Assembly (NCBI GenBank): GCA_965224215.1 | Contig: CBDCYS010000051.1 | Coordinates: 62,001-126,000 of the forward strand | Direction: 5' to 3' | Source: CBDCYS01 sp965224215 | GTDB lineage: Bacteria > Acidobacteriota > Terriglobia > Bryobacterales > UBA6623 | Length of the DNA: 64,000 nt | The notes under the pieces: generated by a model | The model's input: the letters and a program-made list of their open reading frames with translations, nothing else | What the model was told of the DNA's origin: nothing | Databases searched by the model: none | Program-made: the position numbers and the translations under genes | Shown here: piece after piece, positions 45,736 through 55,315 of the stretch | Layout of the letters: each line of letters starts with the position of its first letter | Numbering within the stretch: the first letter of the stretch is position 1

Positions 45736-46265
45736 CCTGAATTATGCACTGCGGCGTGGACCTGAGGAGGACTGAGCCGCAAGAGACCATTTGGGACCCC
45801 CGAAAACATGGGGTAAAAAGGTAGGCTGGCAAAGATCCCAGCTTCGCCAGCCAACCCCAAGGAGGTCACCCACATGGTTACCAGACGAAAACAGCATAGC
45901 TCCCAAAGGCCCGTCCAACAAGGCCCAGCCGTGACGGCCTCGCGGCCCAATAAAATCGGGGCTTCGACGCCTTACCACTTCCGCGGCAGGAAGCCGACTC
46001 CCTACGGCGGCTTGCTGCCGGTGGTTGGGAGGGCGCTGATCTGAGAGCCTGGCTATGCGCTATGCATAAAATTTTATGCACTAGCCGTAACGCACTGGAA
46101 ACACGTCACTTCCGAGCGAGGTTTTGACGACGCGGATTCTGGGTGGGAAGGGAAACCGGACACGGAGAAGCCAAAAGGCCAGTTGCCGAGCTACCACCTC
46201 ACGACGACCGCCAACCCGCTACGAACGCAGCCACACTCGCAAAGTGAATCTGTGCATAATTCAGG
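45736..46265 (+). mobile_element. Miniature IS1380-family element, copy 2 (530 bp)
   Basis: Same ends and length as copy 1, with 5-bp duplication TCTCA (45731-45735 and 46266-46270). It differs from copy 1 at about four positions, so both moved recently. The left duplication overlaps the 16-bp repeat left by the IS1202-type element. Removing the miniature element restores GGTTCAGTCTTGTCTCATGC, the original target. Confidence 0.93.
45874..46044 (+). CDS. 56-residue transposase remnant in miniature IS copy 2
   Basis: Identical to the frame at 6876-7046 except for a synonymous change, with the same strong ribosome site AGGAGG. It keeps the Arg/Lys-rich N terminus of the transposase. Expression is unknown. 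Confidence 0.5.
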   Translation: MVTRRKQHSSQRPVQQGPAVTASRPNKIGASTPYHFRGRKPTPYGGLLPVVGRALI

Positions 46266-46289
46266 TCTCATGCAAGGTGAGCCTGAACG

Positions 46290-47840
46290 AGGAGTTTGTT
46301 TCTCACACAAGATGAGCCTAAAGGGTCGGGGAGTGGGCATGCTGGGGATTGACCGTCCACGTGCAAAACGCCAGCAAGTTGAACCTGCAACAGATCCAGC
46401 AGTTTCTCCACTCCAGCGAAGAGATTCGATTCAAAGGCAAAGGGCGAGCCGAGATCTACGCCTGGGTGGCGCGCACGCTTGGCCAGCACGGCTACAGCCG
46501 CCAGAACCGCGCCACCAAAGGGCTGCTGCGGCAGTATCTGGTCAAGATGACCGGACTGAGCCGGGCGCAAATCACGCGGCTTATCCAGCAGTACCGGCAG
46601 GGCGGAGAACTCCAACCCGCCCGCTACCGGCGACATCGCTTTGCCCGCAAGTACACGCCCGTCGACGGTCGAACTGCTGGCGGCGGTGGACGAGGCCCAC
46701 GAAACCCTCAGCGGCCCGGCCACGCGCAAGATCCTCGAGCGGGAATACCAGCAGTACCAGCAGCGCGAATACGAGCGGCTGGCGGGGATCTCGGTGGCCC
46801 AGATCTATCGCCTGCGGCGGCGCAGAGCCTACCGCCGGCGGCGGCTGCATTTCACCAAGACCCGGCCCACGGCGGTGTCGATCGGCGAGCGGCGCCGGCC
46901 CGACCCGCAAGGCCAACCCGGCTTTCTGCGAGTGGATACAGTGCATCAAGGGGATCGCGATGGCGTCAAGGGCGTCTACCACATCAATGCCGTGGATGAA
47001 GTCACCCAGTGGCAAGTGGTCGGCGCCACGCCCGCGATCAGTGAAGCCTGGCTGGAGCCGTTGCTGCAAGCCATGATCGAGCAGTTTCCCTTTCGTGTCC
47101 GCGGCTTCCATTCCGACAACGGCAGCGAGTTCCTCAATCGCACGGTGGAGAAGCTATTGAACAAGCTGCTGATCGAACAGACCCAGTCGCGTCCGCGGCA
47201 CTCCAACGACAACGGCTTGGTGGAATCAAAAAACGTTGCGGTGATCCGCAAACACATGGGATATACGTACATCGCGGCGCCGCACGCGGGGCGCATCCAG
47301 CGCTTCTACCAACAGCACTTCAATCCCTATTTGAACTTCCACCGGCCCTGCGGACAGCCCGAGATCAAGACCGACGCCAAAGGCAAGCAGAAGCGGGTGT
47401 ACCGCCACTACCAGACGCCTTGGGAATCTTTCGAGAAGTTGCCCGAGGCCGCCAGCTATCTCAAGCCAGGGCAGAGGCTGGAGGCTCTGGGCCGCCTTGC
47501 CCAGGCCGAAAGCGACACGGCGGCGGCCCGCCGGATGCAGCGAGCCAAGCAGAAGCTGTTTGCCAGTTTCCGTTCCGCGAACACGCCGTGCTGAACAGCA
47601 GGAAGAGGGCTGTGGAAATGACGGGCGATGGAAAACGAGGAAAACCAAAACCAGGTTTCCCTTCGTTTCCCACCGCCCTTGGAAATCGCTCCGCGATTCC
47701 CACATTTCCACAACCCCGACGACGATTCTCCCCTTCCCAAAACTCAAAATCAAAAAACCCGAAAGGAGCCCCAGCGCCTCAAAAAGCCCCAACCCCCGTC
47801 TTCAGGCTCATCCTTCGATGAGAAAATGCTGGTTCTCGTG
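46290..47840 (+). mobile_element. DDE (rve) insertion sequence, ends approximate
   Basis: Imperfect inverted ends share TTTCTCA...AA.GATGAGCCT.AAG (near 46298-46326 at left, and inverted near 47797-47830 at right). Between them lies one frameshifted transposase gene. Target duplication and exact ends cannot be settled by eye. The 3' non-coding part (47595-47800) is C/A-rich. Confidence 0.7.
46349..47594 (+). pseudogene. Integrase-core (IS481-like) transposase, frameshifted
   Basis: The first part (46349 to about 46667, TTG start) has an HTH: QNRATKGLLRQYLVKMTGLS. The frame should then continue VELLAAVDEAHETLSG, but an extra base in GTCGACGGTCGAA near 46666-46670 moves it to another frame. 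The second part carries the DDE core with FLRVDTVHQGD, RGFHSDNGSEF and NDNGLVESKNVAVI, and ends SANTPC. One-base correction gives a protein of about 410 residues. It could be a programmed shift, but no slippery sequence is seen. Confidence 0.83.
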
Positions 47841-47961
47841 ATCTGGCTTTCGTGCCATGAAGCCTTCTTGCCGCCGGGACCAGTCACTTGCGTTCCAGAC
47901 GCTGAATGGCCCCCGGTGACAGGATGCTTGTCGGCCGGGGGCCGCCTGAGTCAGGTGTGGG

Positions 47962-48483
47962 CTACGGTGCTGCTGGGAGTGAGCCCTGGCGGCGGTCGCG
48001 ATTCCGCCGGGGACGTGCCCTGTCTCTAAGCCGCGGTTCGCCGCCGCTGATCAAGTTCAACCCGACTGCCTGGCGCGCCTCCGCTTGAAGCGCCAAAGCT
48101 TCTTCGAGTGCTCCGAGCAATGCGAGCTGATTCGCGTCCAGCACGGCCAAGGCGTCGTCTTGAAAATCGGAGCGGATGCCGACCAGCTTCGCGACCAGCT
48201 CTTCGAGTTCCATGGTCAACATGCCGATCAGATTCGTATCGGGCGGATCTTGCTGCTTGGCCTGCCGAAGTTCTTGCTGCTTGGCTCGAGCTTCCTCAGC
48301 CACTGGTTGCGTGGCTTCGCGGATCTGAGCATGAACTTCCCGCAGTCCCGCAAGTTGAAACTCGGACAGACCGAGATAGCCGATCAAGGCTTCGGGGCCT
48401 CCGTTCGGATCGATGGGGTCCTGAGCGGCTACCGTCCCCAGGCACAGCAGAGTCGCGCACGCAATGGCAGATATTCTTCGCAT
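47962..48483 (-). CDS. Small periplasmic Spy/CpxP-like (LTXXQ) protein
   Basis: From ATG 48483 (AGAGGA six bases upstream) this is a 173-residue protein with signal peptide ISAIACATLLCLGTVAAQ. A helical region follows, LGLSEFQLAGLREVHAQIRE ... VLDANQLALLGALEEALALQ, with two LSEFQ/LDANQ motifs recalling the LTXXQ motif of Spy/CpxP/ZraP proteins, which bind metals or act as chaperones. It lies between an IS and the group II introns; the first intron starts 229 bases upstream of it, on the other strand. The assignment is by pattern only. Confidence 0.65.
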   Translation of the reverse strand: MRRISAIACATLLCLGTVAAQDPIDPNGGPEALIGYLGLSEFQLAGLREVHAQIREATQPVAEEARAKQQELRQAKQQDPPDTNLIGMLTMELEELVAKLVGIRSDFQDDALAVLDANQLALLGALEEALALQAEARQAVGLNLISGGEPRLRDRARPRRNRDRRQGSLPAAP

Positions 48484-49026
48484 GTGTTTCCTCTGTTTGT
48501 TGTGTGGATTTTCGTTTTTCTGTTTTACGAATACCCCGGCCGGAGTGTTGTGATTGGAAACCCAGTGCTCTCGGGAAAGTTGCGCCCGAGCAGGATGTAC
48601 CGTGAGATCGAACACGAGAGAGGCATGGTCCCGACGAGGGCTTCCGATTAGCCACAAAGGGACGTGATGTGGATTGACGCCCACTTCAAGGCTCAGACAG
48701 CATAGTGGAGAGTGTGTCCAGTCAAGGCTGGCATGTTCAGTGGGAGCCAGTCCCACCGGGGTAAAAGTCAGAGCCCCGTAGCTTGGGTTGCATCCGTGTG
48801 GAGGAAACGAAGCCGATGAAGCCAACTGACAAAGCCATCCTTGGGATGGTGAGCAAGTCACCGGGCCGTAACAAAAGTGAACCCATAGGTGGCCTCGAAA
48901 AGCTAAAACCCCGGAGGCCGAACCCTCTTTCCACGGGTGAAGGCAGCATGGCCTGGCGCAGACTGACTGCAGCGCCAGTTCACTCCGGCGGGGTGCTAGG
49001 GACAGCACGGTGACAAGGGCATGCTA

Positions 49027-50826
49027 CCTGAATTATGCACTGCCGGTGCACCTGGTGAGGGCTGAGCCGCCAGGAACCATTTGGGGACCCCCGAAAACAT
49101 GGGGTAAAAAGGTAGGCTGGCAAAGATTTCAGCTTCGCCAGTCAACCCCAAGGAGGTCACCCAAATGGTTACCAAACGAAAACAGCATAGCTCCCGAAGG
49201 CCCGTCAAACAAGGCCCCGGCGCGAGGGCCCCGCGGCCCAATAAAATCGGGGCTGCCACGCCCTATCACTTCCGTGGCAAGAATCTGACTCCCTACGGCG
49301 GCTTGCTGCCCGTCGCCACCCTGCTCGAAAAACTCGGCTTCCAAGCGCTGCTGGAAGAAACCCTCACGACCAAACGGATCACCCGAGCCATGAGCCCCTA
49401 CCAGTTCGTGCTGGCCCTCGTGCTCGGCCTCTATGTCGGCTTTGCGCGGCTCAACCAACTCCGCTTCATCGCTCGCGACCCCATCCTGACCGGCATCTTG
49501 CAAGTGACGCGTCTGCCGCCGCAGTCCACGCTGTGGCGCTTTCTGGCCTCGCTGCACCTCAACGTGGCGAAGCAGATCCTTTCCATTCAGCGCCAGCTGC
49601 GGGAACGAGTCTGGGCCGCGGCCCACGTGAAGTTGGAGACGGTGACGCTGGACACCGACACCACCGTGCATACCCTCTACGGCCGCCAGATGGGCGGGCG
49701 CAAGAGCTACAACCCCAAGAACAAGGGCAAGCGCAGCTACCAGCCGATACTGACCTTCCTGGCCGAGACGCGCGAATACCTGATGGGCGGGTTGCGCAAC
49801 GGCGACCGGCCCACGGGCCGACAGATCGCCGCCCACCTCGAGAGCGCTTTCCGGACTTTGCCGGGCGGCGTGAAGAAAATCCTGGCGCGGGCCGATTCCG
49901 GCTTTTATTGCTGGGAGGCGGTGGAGGCCTATGAAAAGGCGGCTTGTCAGTTCGTCATCGTGGCGCGCAAAACACGGCGCCTGGTCGAGCGCTTGCAGCA
50001 AGCAGAATGGAAACCCTCCCCCCGCTCCGACGCGGACGCGGAATGCGAATTCCTCTACCAACCGCAAGGCTGGGCGCGGGCCTGCCGTTTCCTGGCGCTG
50101 CGTTACGAAAACGAGCCCAAGGCCGGCGCGGCCGAGCAATACCAGTTGTTCGCCACCAGCGCTTACACCTACCGCGTGTTTGTCACCAATCTGGCCGAGC
50201 CGATCGCGGCGGTGGTGTGGTTTTACAATCAGCGCGCCGGAGCCGAGAACCTGATCAAGGAGGCCAACAACGACGCCGGGCTGGCGGCCCATCCCTCGCG
50301 CCGCTTTGACATGAACCGCAATCACTTTCAGTTGGCCATGCTGGCCTACAATCTCAACTGCTGGCTGCTGCTGTTCAACCGCGAAGCCCAGGCCAGCGTG
50401 GAGACGCTGCGGCACACCACCCTGGCGACGGCGCGGCTGCGTTTTCTGTTCGTGGCGGCCAAGATCTGGCGGCACGCCGGCAGAACGGGTGTCAGCTACA
50501 GCGATCATTATCAGGAAAAGGGCCTGTTTGAACGGCTGATGCGACGGCTGCGGGCGATGGGGCCGCCGGGATCGAGCTTGGCGCCGGTGGTGGAGGGTGC
50601 GCTGAGCTGAGGGGCACTCCATGCATAAATTTTCATGCACTCGCCGCAACGTACTGGGAACACGCCGCTTGCCAGCCCGCTTTTGCCCTGCCGGGATCAG
50701 GAGGCGGCTCAAACGGGGAGGGAAACAGCAGAAAAGACGACTTGCGAAATCACTGAGTTGACACGAGTGCCGCTATCGCCACAACTCCATCGACGATGGC
50801 TACGCCGAATCTGTGCATAATTCAGG
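49027..50826 (+). mobile_element. Full-length IS1380-family element (1800 bp)
   Basis: Inverted ends CCTGAATTATGCAC / GTGCATAATTCAGG and a 5-bp duplication TGCTA (49022-49026 and 50827-50831) frame one intact transposase gene. Removing it rejoins GGGCATGCTA and AGCAACTG, exactly as in intron copy 2. It shares ends with the two 530-bp miniature copies but differs by roughly ten percent in the shared part, so it is not their direct parent. Confidence 0.95.
49165..50610 (+). CDS. IS1380-family transposase
   Basis: This 481-residue protein has the DDE triad visible in TVTLDTDTTVHTLYG, ILARADSGFYCWEAV and YNQRAGAENLIKEANND (insertion-domain subclass). The first 50 residues are basic (MVTKRKQHSSRRPVKQGP). 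RBS AGGAGGTCACCC lies just upstream. It appears intact and is the best candidate in the window for moving the miniature elements in trans. Confidence 0.95.
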   Translation: MVTKRKQHSSRRPVKQGPGARAPRPNKIGAATPYHFRGKNLTPYGGLLPVATLLEKLGFQALLEETLTTKRITRAMSPYQFVLALVLGLYVGFARLNQLRFIARDPILTGILQVTRLPPQSTLWRFLASLHLNVAKQILSIQRQLRERVWAAAHVKLETVTLDTDTTVHTLYGRQMGGRKSYNPKNKGKRSYQPILTFLAETREYLMGGLRNGDRPTGRQIAAHLESAFRTLPGGVKKILARADSGFYCWEAVEAYEKAACQFVIVARKTRRLVERLQQAEWKPSPRSDADAECEFLYQPQGWARACRFLALRYENEPKAGAAEQYQLFATSAYTYRVFVTNLAEPIAAVVWFYNQRAGAENLIKEANNDAGLAAHPSRRFDMNRNHFQLAMLAYNLNCWLLLFNREAQASVETLRHTTLATARLRFLFVAAKIWRHAGRTGVSYSDHYQEKGLFERLMRRLRAMGPPGSSLAPVVEGALS

Positions 50827-51248
50827 TGCTAAGCAACTGTAGAAGCCCTCCTCGTCCCGTCGAGAAATTGGCGGAGCAGGGAAGCCGTATAACTGGCGAA
50901 AACCAGGAAATCGGTGGAAGGCGAGAGGATGGCGGCTAGGTTCGTAGTAGTGAGGAAGCGGGGTAACGCCCGTGGAGCGAAGGAGCCTTGCTGCACATGA
51001 AGTCTTGGTCAACACAGTGAGGCAGGGGCGAAATGATAAAAGCGTCCGGTAGTCTGCAGGATCTGAGACGAAGACTATACGGCAAGGGGAAGGCTGAACG
51101 GACTTGGCGTTAACCCAAGGCCTCGGTCGGAAGCGGTGGAGTAGTCAATGGCGAGAGCAGACACCTGGATTCGGGTGACGGCTTCCGAGCTGTCGTCGAA
51201 AGCAACTCCGATCGGATAGGTCTCATAAACCTTGTCGTGAAGTGTGCA

Positions 51249-51286
51249 GGAGCGCGTAGTGAAGGAAATCTTCATGCTGCGTGCGA
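51249..51286 (+). ncRNA. Group II intron domain V, copy 1
   Basis: The hairpin has the catalytic AGC at its base, lower stem GCGCGTA/TGCGTGC, a two-base bulge GC, and upper stem GTGAAG/CTTCAT capped by GAAA. Compared with copy 2 the upper stem has changed on both strands so that pairing is kept. Confidence 0.8.
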
Positions 51287-51917
51287 GGTGGCGGGAGCTG
51301 GAAACGGAGCCACGGACACGGTTAACCGGGCACGAAGGGGGAAACCCCGGATACAGCCAAGCCAGGTCCTGACGGGCCACCGCGCCAGTTCCCGACCCTA
51401 CGTGTGTCCAGTGAAGGCTGGCATGTTCAGTGGGAGATAGTCCCACCGGGGTAAGAGTCAGAGCCCCGTAGCTTGGGTTGCATCCGTGTGGAGGAAACGA
51501 AGCCGATGAAGCCAACTGACAAAGCCATCCTTGGGATGGTGAGCAAGTCACCGGGCCGTAACGTGAGTGAACCCACAGGTGGCCTCGAAAAGTTAAAACC
51601 CCGGAGGCCGAGCCCTCTTTCCACAGGCGAAGGCAGCATGGCCTGGCGCAGACTGACTGCAGCGCCTGGTCACTCCGGCGGGGTGCTAGGGACAGCACGG
51701 TGACAAGGGCATGCTAAGCAACTGGAGAAGCCCTTCTCGTCCCGTCGAGAAATCGGCGGAGCAGGGAAGCCGTATAACTGGCGAAACCAGGAAATCGGTG
51801 GAAGGCGAGAGGGTGGCGGCTAGGTCCGTAGTAGCGACGAAGCGGGGTAACGCCCGTGGAGCGAAGGGACCTTTTGCTGCACATGAAGTCTTGGTCAACA
51901 CAGTGAGGCAGGGACGA

Positions 51918-53225
51918 ATGATAAAAGCGTCCAGTAGTCTGCAGGATCTGAGACGAAGACTATACGTCAAGGCGAAGGCTGAATCGACTTGGTGCTTTTG
52001 GGGGTTGTATACGCACGTCTGCAAACGGGAAACCCTGCGGGAGGCCTATCGGCTGGCGAAGCGCAATAACGGAGCTCCGGGAATTGACGGGGTGAGGTTT
52101 GAGGCGATCGAAGCCGAGGGTGCGGAGGGATTTCTCGAACAACTTCGCAAGGAGTTACTGCAGCGTAGCTATCAACCTCAACGGGCACGGAAGGTGGAGA
52201 TTCCCAAGGAAGGGGGCAAAGTACGCCTGCTTTCGATTCCATCGATCCGGGACCGGGTGGTCCAGGGAGCGTTGAAGCTGATCCTGGAACCGATCTTCGA
52301 GGCCGACTTTCAAGCAGGGTCGTTTGGCTACCGGCCGAAGAAGTCAGCGCACGCTGCCATCCGGCGCGTAACAGAGGCGATCGTCAGCGGCAAGACCTAC
52401 GTGATCGATCTCGACTTGCGATCCTACTTCGACACAGTGCGGCATCATATCGTGCTGGAGAAAGTGGCGCGACGAGTGAGAGATGCTGAGGTTTTGTGGC
52501 TGCTGCGGTTGCTGCTGAAGGCGTCGGGGAAGCAGGGTGTTCCGCAAGGCGGAGTGATTTCGCCGTTGCTCAGTAACGTGTATCTCAACGAGGTAGACCA
52601 GATGCTGGAGAGGGCGAAAGAAGTGACCCGCCAGGGACAGTGGGTGGGAGTCGAGTATGCCAGGTTTGCTGATGACTTGGTGATTCTGGTGGATTCGCAT
52701 CCACGACAGCGCTGGCTGCGGCAGGCGGTGGAGAAACGGCTACGCGAGGAGTTTGCCAAACTGCAGGTGGAGGTGAACGAGGACAAGAGCCACCGGGTGG
52801 AGCTAGAGCAAGGAGAGAGCTTTGGATTTCTCGGTTTTGAGTTTCGTCGGATCCGCTCAAGGCGGGGACGATGGATGCCGCTGTATGTGCCGAAAGGCAA
52901 GAAACGGACGGCCTTGCTGCGCCAGCTCAAGAAGCTCTTCCGAAGCTTTCGATCGCAGTCGCTGAACGGGTTGATCGAAACGATCAATCCGATTCTGCGC
53001 GGCTGGGTGAAGTACTTTGCGATCGGCCATTCGAGCCGCTGTTTCTCGCACATCCGAAACTGGGTGGAAAAGAAGATCCGGCGCCATCTGGGCAGAGCCC
53101 GTCAGCGCCAGGGATTTGGGTGGAAGCGATGGAGCCGGGCTTGGCTGTACCGGACACAGGGGCTCTTTAGTGAGTACCGGGTGGCTTACCGACAGTCGTG
53201 CACGGTAGTCGCGCCATGTGAATAG
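51918..53225 (+). CDS. ltrA: Group II intron reverse transcriptase/maturase
   Basis: This is a 435-residue protein from ATG 51918; the upstream frame to 51711 lies in intron RNA structure. The RT palm motif is VEYARFADDLVIL (YxDD variant FADD), with SFGYRPKKSAHAAIRRV and GVPQGGVISPLLSNVYL as RT blocks 3 and 4. A group II maturase domain (NPILRGWVKYFAIGHSSRCF, then KRWSRAWLY) follows. No HNH endonuclease domain is present. The protein splices its own intron and copies it into DNA; it might also act on the ORF-less copy next door. Confidence 0.95.
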   Translation: MIKASSSLQDLRRRLYVKAKAESTWCFWGLYTHVCKRETLREAYRLAKRNNGAPGIDGVRFEAIEAEGAEGFLEQLRKELLQRSYQPQRARKVEIPKEGGKVRLLSIPSIRDRVVQGALKLILEPIFEADFQAGSFGYRPKKSAHAAIRRVTEAIVSGKTYVIDLDLRSYFDTVRHHIVLEKVARRVRDAEVLWLLRLLLKASGKQGVPQGGVISPLLSNVYLNEVDQMLERAKEVTRQGQWVGVEYARFADDLVILVDSHPRQRWLRQAVEKRLREEFAKLQVEVNEDKSHRVELEQGESFGFLGFEFRRIRSRRGRWMPLYVPKGKKRTALLRQLKKLFRSFRSQSLNGLIETINPILRGWVKYFAIGHSSRCFSHIRNWVEKKIRRHLGRARQRQGFGWKRWSRAWLYRTQGLFSEYRVAYRQSCTVVAPCE

Positions 53226-53254
53226 GTCCCATAAGCTTTGACACGAAGTGTGCA

Positions 53255-53292
53255 GGAGCGCGTAGTGCGGGAAATCCGCACGCTGCGTGCGA
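53255..53292 (+). ncRNA. Group II intron domain V, copy 2
   Basis: AGC at 53257-53259, lower stem GCGCGTA/TGCGTGC, two-base bulge GC (53282-53283) and upper stem GTGCGG/CCGCAC with a GAAAT loop. Typical domain V geometry. Confidence 0.8.
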
Positions 53293-53408
53293 GGAGGCGG
53301 GAACTGGAAACGGAGCCACGGACAGGGCTAAACGGGCACGCAGGGGGAAACCCCGGATACAGCCAAGCCAGCGTCCTGAAGGGCCACCGCGCCAGTTCTC
53401 GACCCTAC

Positions 53409-54120
53409 CAAGCCTTCCGTCCAACAAACCGATTTTCTCAATTCCAAATCGCTGAACCGGCTCGGTTTTCGTCTCCCTCGACCGTCGAATCAGGCTCCTG
53501 GGATCAACGATCGTTGGTGCGAACGAAGTTTTTCAGTGGCTATACGCAGTCGAAGTTGTCCGGTGAAGTTGTAGGCTGGACGGCGGCGTATCGCAAAATC
53601 TGGAGTAGCGAAAGATCTCCCAATTCCAAATCAGCGCTTTCGAGTTTGCCAGTCGTAGGCAAGTTGTAGCTGGCCTGAATCCCCCCTAGTCGGCCAGTGT
53701 TTGCTAGTGGCCGGGGGAAACCGGGCACACAGTTTCCCATTCCCCCGGGGGGCTGGACCGCGTGCACTACAACTTCCCCCATCGGACAGGTTTCGGGGAG
53801 AGAACCGGCGGGACAAACGGGCGACCAGCAGCAGATGCAACCGCACAGGAAAGGAGTGCAATCCATCCTCACCTCGAGCCACGTTCATGTGACTCGGGGT
53901 CGCCGGCCACCCAAAAAGAACCATCGTCTTTTCTCTCTGGCGTAAGACCGGTCCTCCGGCCTTGCGGGGCATGGGGTGGGCCAGAAGGTGACAGCCGCGC
54001 CAGCGGCCGTCACCTCCCGCCTCGAATCCGCGCCCAAACCTCTAGCCAGCCCCTTCTGCAACCCCCTAGACCGGTACAGCCTCAGTTTTCCCGCCGACCT
54101 CGACAAAACCCACTCTATAC
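53409..54120. other. Intergenic, no gene recognised
   Basis: About 700 bases downstream of the intron pair. The former 3' exon should begin here (CAAGCCTTCCGTCC), but no gene is recognised. Short G/C-rich tracts (53720-53770) and an AT-richer end are visible. Confidence 0.5.
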
Positions 54121-54798
54121 ACAATCAATTCAACAACATAAACCAAAATACCAAAATCAAAAAACACCGCCTGCTATAATAACAGCAGGTATACCAGGAA
54201 AACATCGAGCTCCGAAATCAGGGCAGCCAGCCCCTGACCGCATCACGAGAAGCGGCACCCTTCTCAACGCAGCGCTTTTCTAAACATGGACTTTTCTCAA
54301 CACGGTACTTTTCTCAACATGGTACTTTTCTCCACACGATACTTTTCTCCACAATGTAGACGCCGACCCCGGCTCACGCCAATCGCTGTGCGGGGATCAG
54401 GCGTCAGGTCGCGACGACTCCGGAGACAGTGAAGATGGCCGTGATGGACCGCTCGCCTGCTCATTACAGCAGCGGCCCGCGCGTGCTCATCCGCCCCATT
54501 TCAGGCGAAGAAACATCGAATATCGGCCGTCCGCCTGACAAGGCAAAACGCCCGTCCAGCGGACGATCCGGCGGGCTCGATCAACTATGGGAAAATCTAA
54601 AGAAAATATAAACGAAATCGCGAAAATGAGGTCTACATAATTAGGATAAGCCAACATAGCCGTAATCCGCTGAAAACCGCTGACAGTCCGAATCACGGAA
54701 ACTACCTCAACGGTCTCATACCCCGCCAAGACCGCGCCATCGCAGCGCTGCTCGAGCCGCCTTCGATCGTCGCCGCCGCTCGCAACGCCGAGGTCGGC
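54121..54798 (+). repeat. Degenerate repeat module B (inverted copy of module A), with HTH gene remnant
   Basis: Blocks 54121-54237 and 54599-54798 match 37815-37694 and 37339-37144 in inverted orientation. On the plus strand the second block encodes NPLKTADSPNHGN and RQDRAIAALLEPPSIVAAAR, a helix-turn-helix-like sequence, after which AEVGK shifts frame to STLRLREEEDFE. Upstream, 54435-54611 is a short open frame (MAVMDRSPAHYSSGPR). It lacks a start codon and ribosome site, so it is probably a decayed gene or mobile module. Confidence 0.7.
54275..54358 (+). repeat. 17-bp tandem repeat, five units
   Basis: Units such as CTTTTCTCAACATGGTA (54308-54324) repeat five times with small changes; the first is 16 bp. 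They lie inside module B and are absent from module A. Confidence 0.85.
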
Positions 54799-54871
54799 AA
54801 AAAGCACCCTCCGGCTGCGCGAGGAAGAAGATTTCGAGGCAACGCCGCGTCTGCGCCACGACCCATTCGAA

Positions 54872-55315
54872 CTACCCGCCCGTCGACCCAAACCCGCCTT
54901 CTCCCCGTTCGGACTCACCCAGCTGCTCGGCCACTTCCCATTCTACGGCGGCATAGCTTCCTATCACCAGTTGAGCAATTCGGTCGCCCGGCCAGATCGT
55001 GTACCCCTGGTCGCCATGGTTAATCATCAGGACCCGAATTTCGCCTCGATAGCCCGGGTCGATTGTCCCGGGCGAGTTCAGCAGAGTGACGCCGAATTTC
55101 CGCGCCAAACCGCTGCGAGGCCGTACCTGCCCGTCGTATCCGGGCGGCAGCTCGATCTTGAGGCCCGTGCCCACGCTGGCCCAAGCTCCGGGGGGCAAGA
55201 TGACTTCTTCGGCCGAATAGAGGTCCATCCCGGCATCTTCGCCGGGTCCATGGGCACACTCGGGAAGCCGGGCGTCGGGATGGTCTTTCTGAATGCGGAT
55301 GGTGAGCTTGTCCAT
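54872..55315 (-). CDS. dut: Deoxyuridine 5'-triphosphate nucleotidohydrolase (dUTPase)
   Basis: This 147-residue trimeric dUTPase shows all five motifs in order: DAGMDLYS, VRPRSGLARKFG, GTIDPGYRGEIRVLMINHG, WPGDRIAQLVI and SERGEGGFGSTGG. It hydrolyses dUTP to dUMP and pyrophosphate, keeping uracil out of DNA. It lies alone within the mobile-DNA region. Its 3' end lies next to the decayed HTH module. The gene looks fully functional. Confidence 0.97.
   Translation of the reverse strand: MDKLTIRIQKDHPDARLPECAHGPGEDAGMDLYSAEEVILPPGAWASVGTGLKIELPPGYDGQVRPRSGLARKFGVTLLNSPGTIDPGYRGEIRVLMINHGDQGYTIWPGDRIAQLVIGSYAAVEWEVAEQLGESERGEGGFGSTGG

Larger units (their letters stand above)
48712..51401 (+). 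ncRNA. Group II intron copy 1, ORF-less, interrupted by IS1380
   Basis: It starts GTGTG, matching the GUGYG consensus, and ends CTAC (AY). Its 5' 315 bases (48712-49026) match copy 2 (51402 on) almost base for base. An 1800-bp IS1380 element then interrupts it, after which 50832-51091 again follow copy 2 up to the first codons of the RT gene. The RT gene is missing, replaced by about 110 unrelated bases (51103-51213). The 3' end carries a domain V hairpin at 51249-51286. Without the IS the intron is 890 bases. It would need a reverse transcriptase in trans. Confidence 0.83.
51402..53408 (+). ncRNA. Group II intron copy 2, full-length, with RT gene
   Basis: It starts GTGTG directly after the last base of copy 1 and ends CTAC at 53408; length 2007 bases. 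The 5' structured region (51402-51900) is followed by the RT gene in domain IV (51918-53225) and a 3' region with domain V (53255-53292) and domain VI. No exon sequence separates the two introns. It is the only full copy in the window. Confidence 0.85.

Noticed and set aside
48484..49008. N-terminal extension of the Spy-like protein to 49008
   Set aside because: It runs through intron RNA structure; the ATG at 48483 has a ribosome site and signal peptide.
51711..51917. Longer start of the intron RT
   Set aside because: These codons overlap conserved intron structure that is also present in the ORF-less copy.
51402..53408. Retron or diversity-generating retroelement
   Set aside because: Domain V, GTGTG/CTAC borders and a maturase domain identify a group II intron; no template/variable repeat or msr/msd seen.
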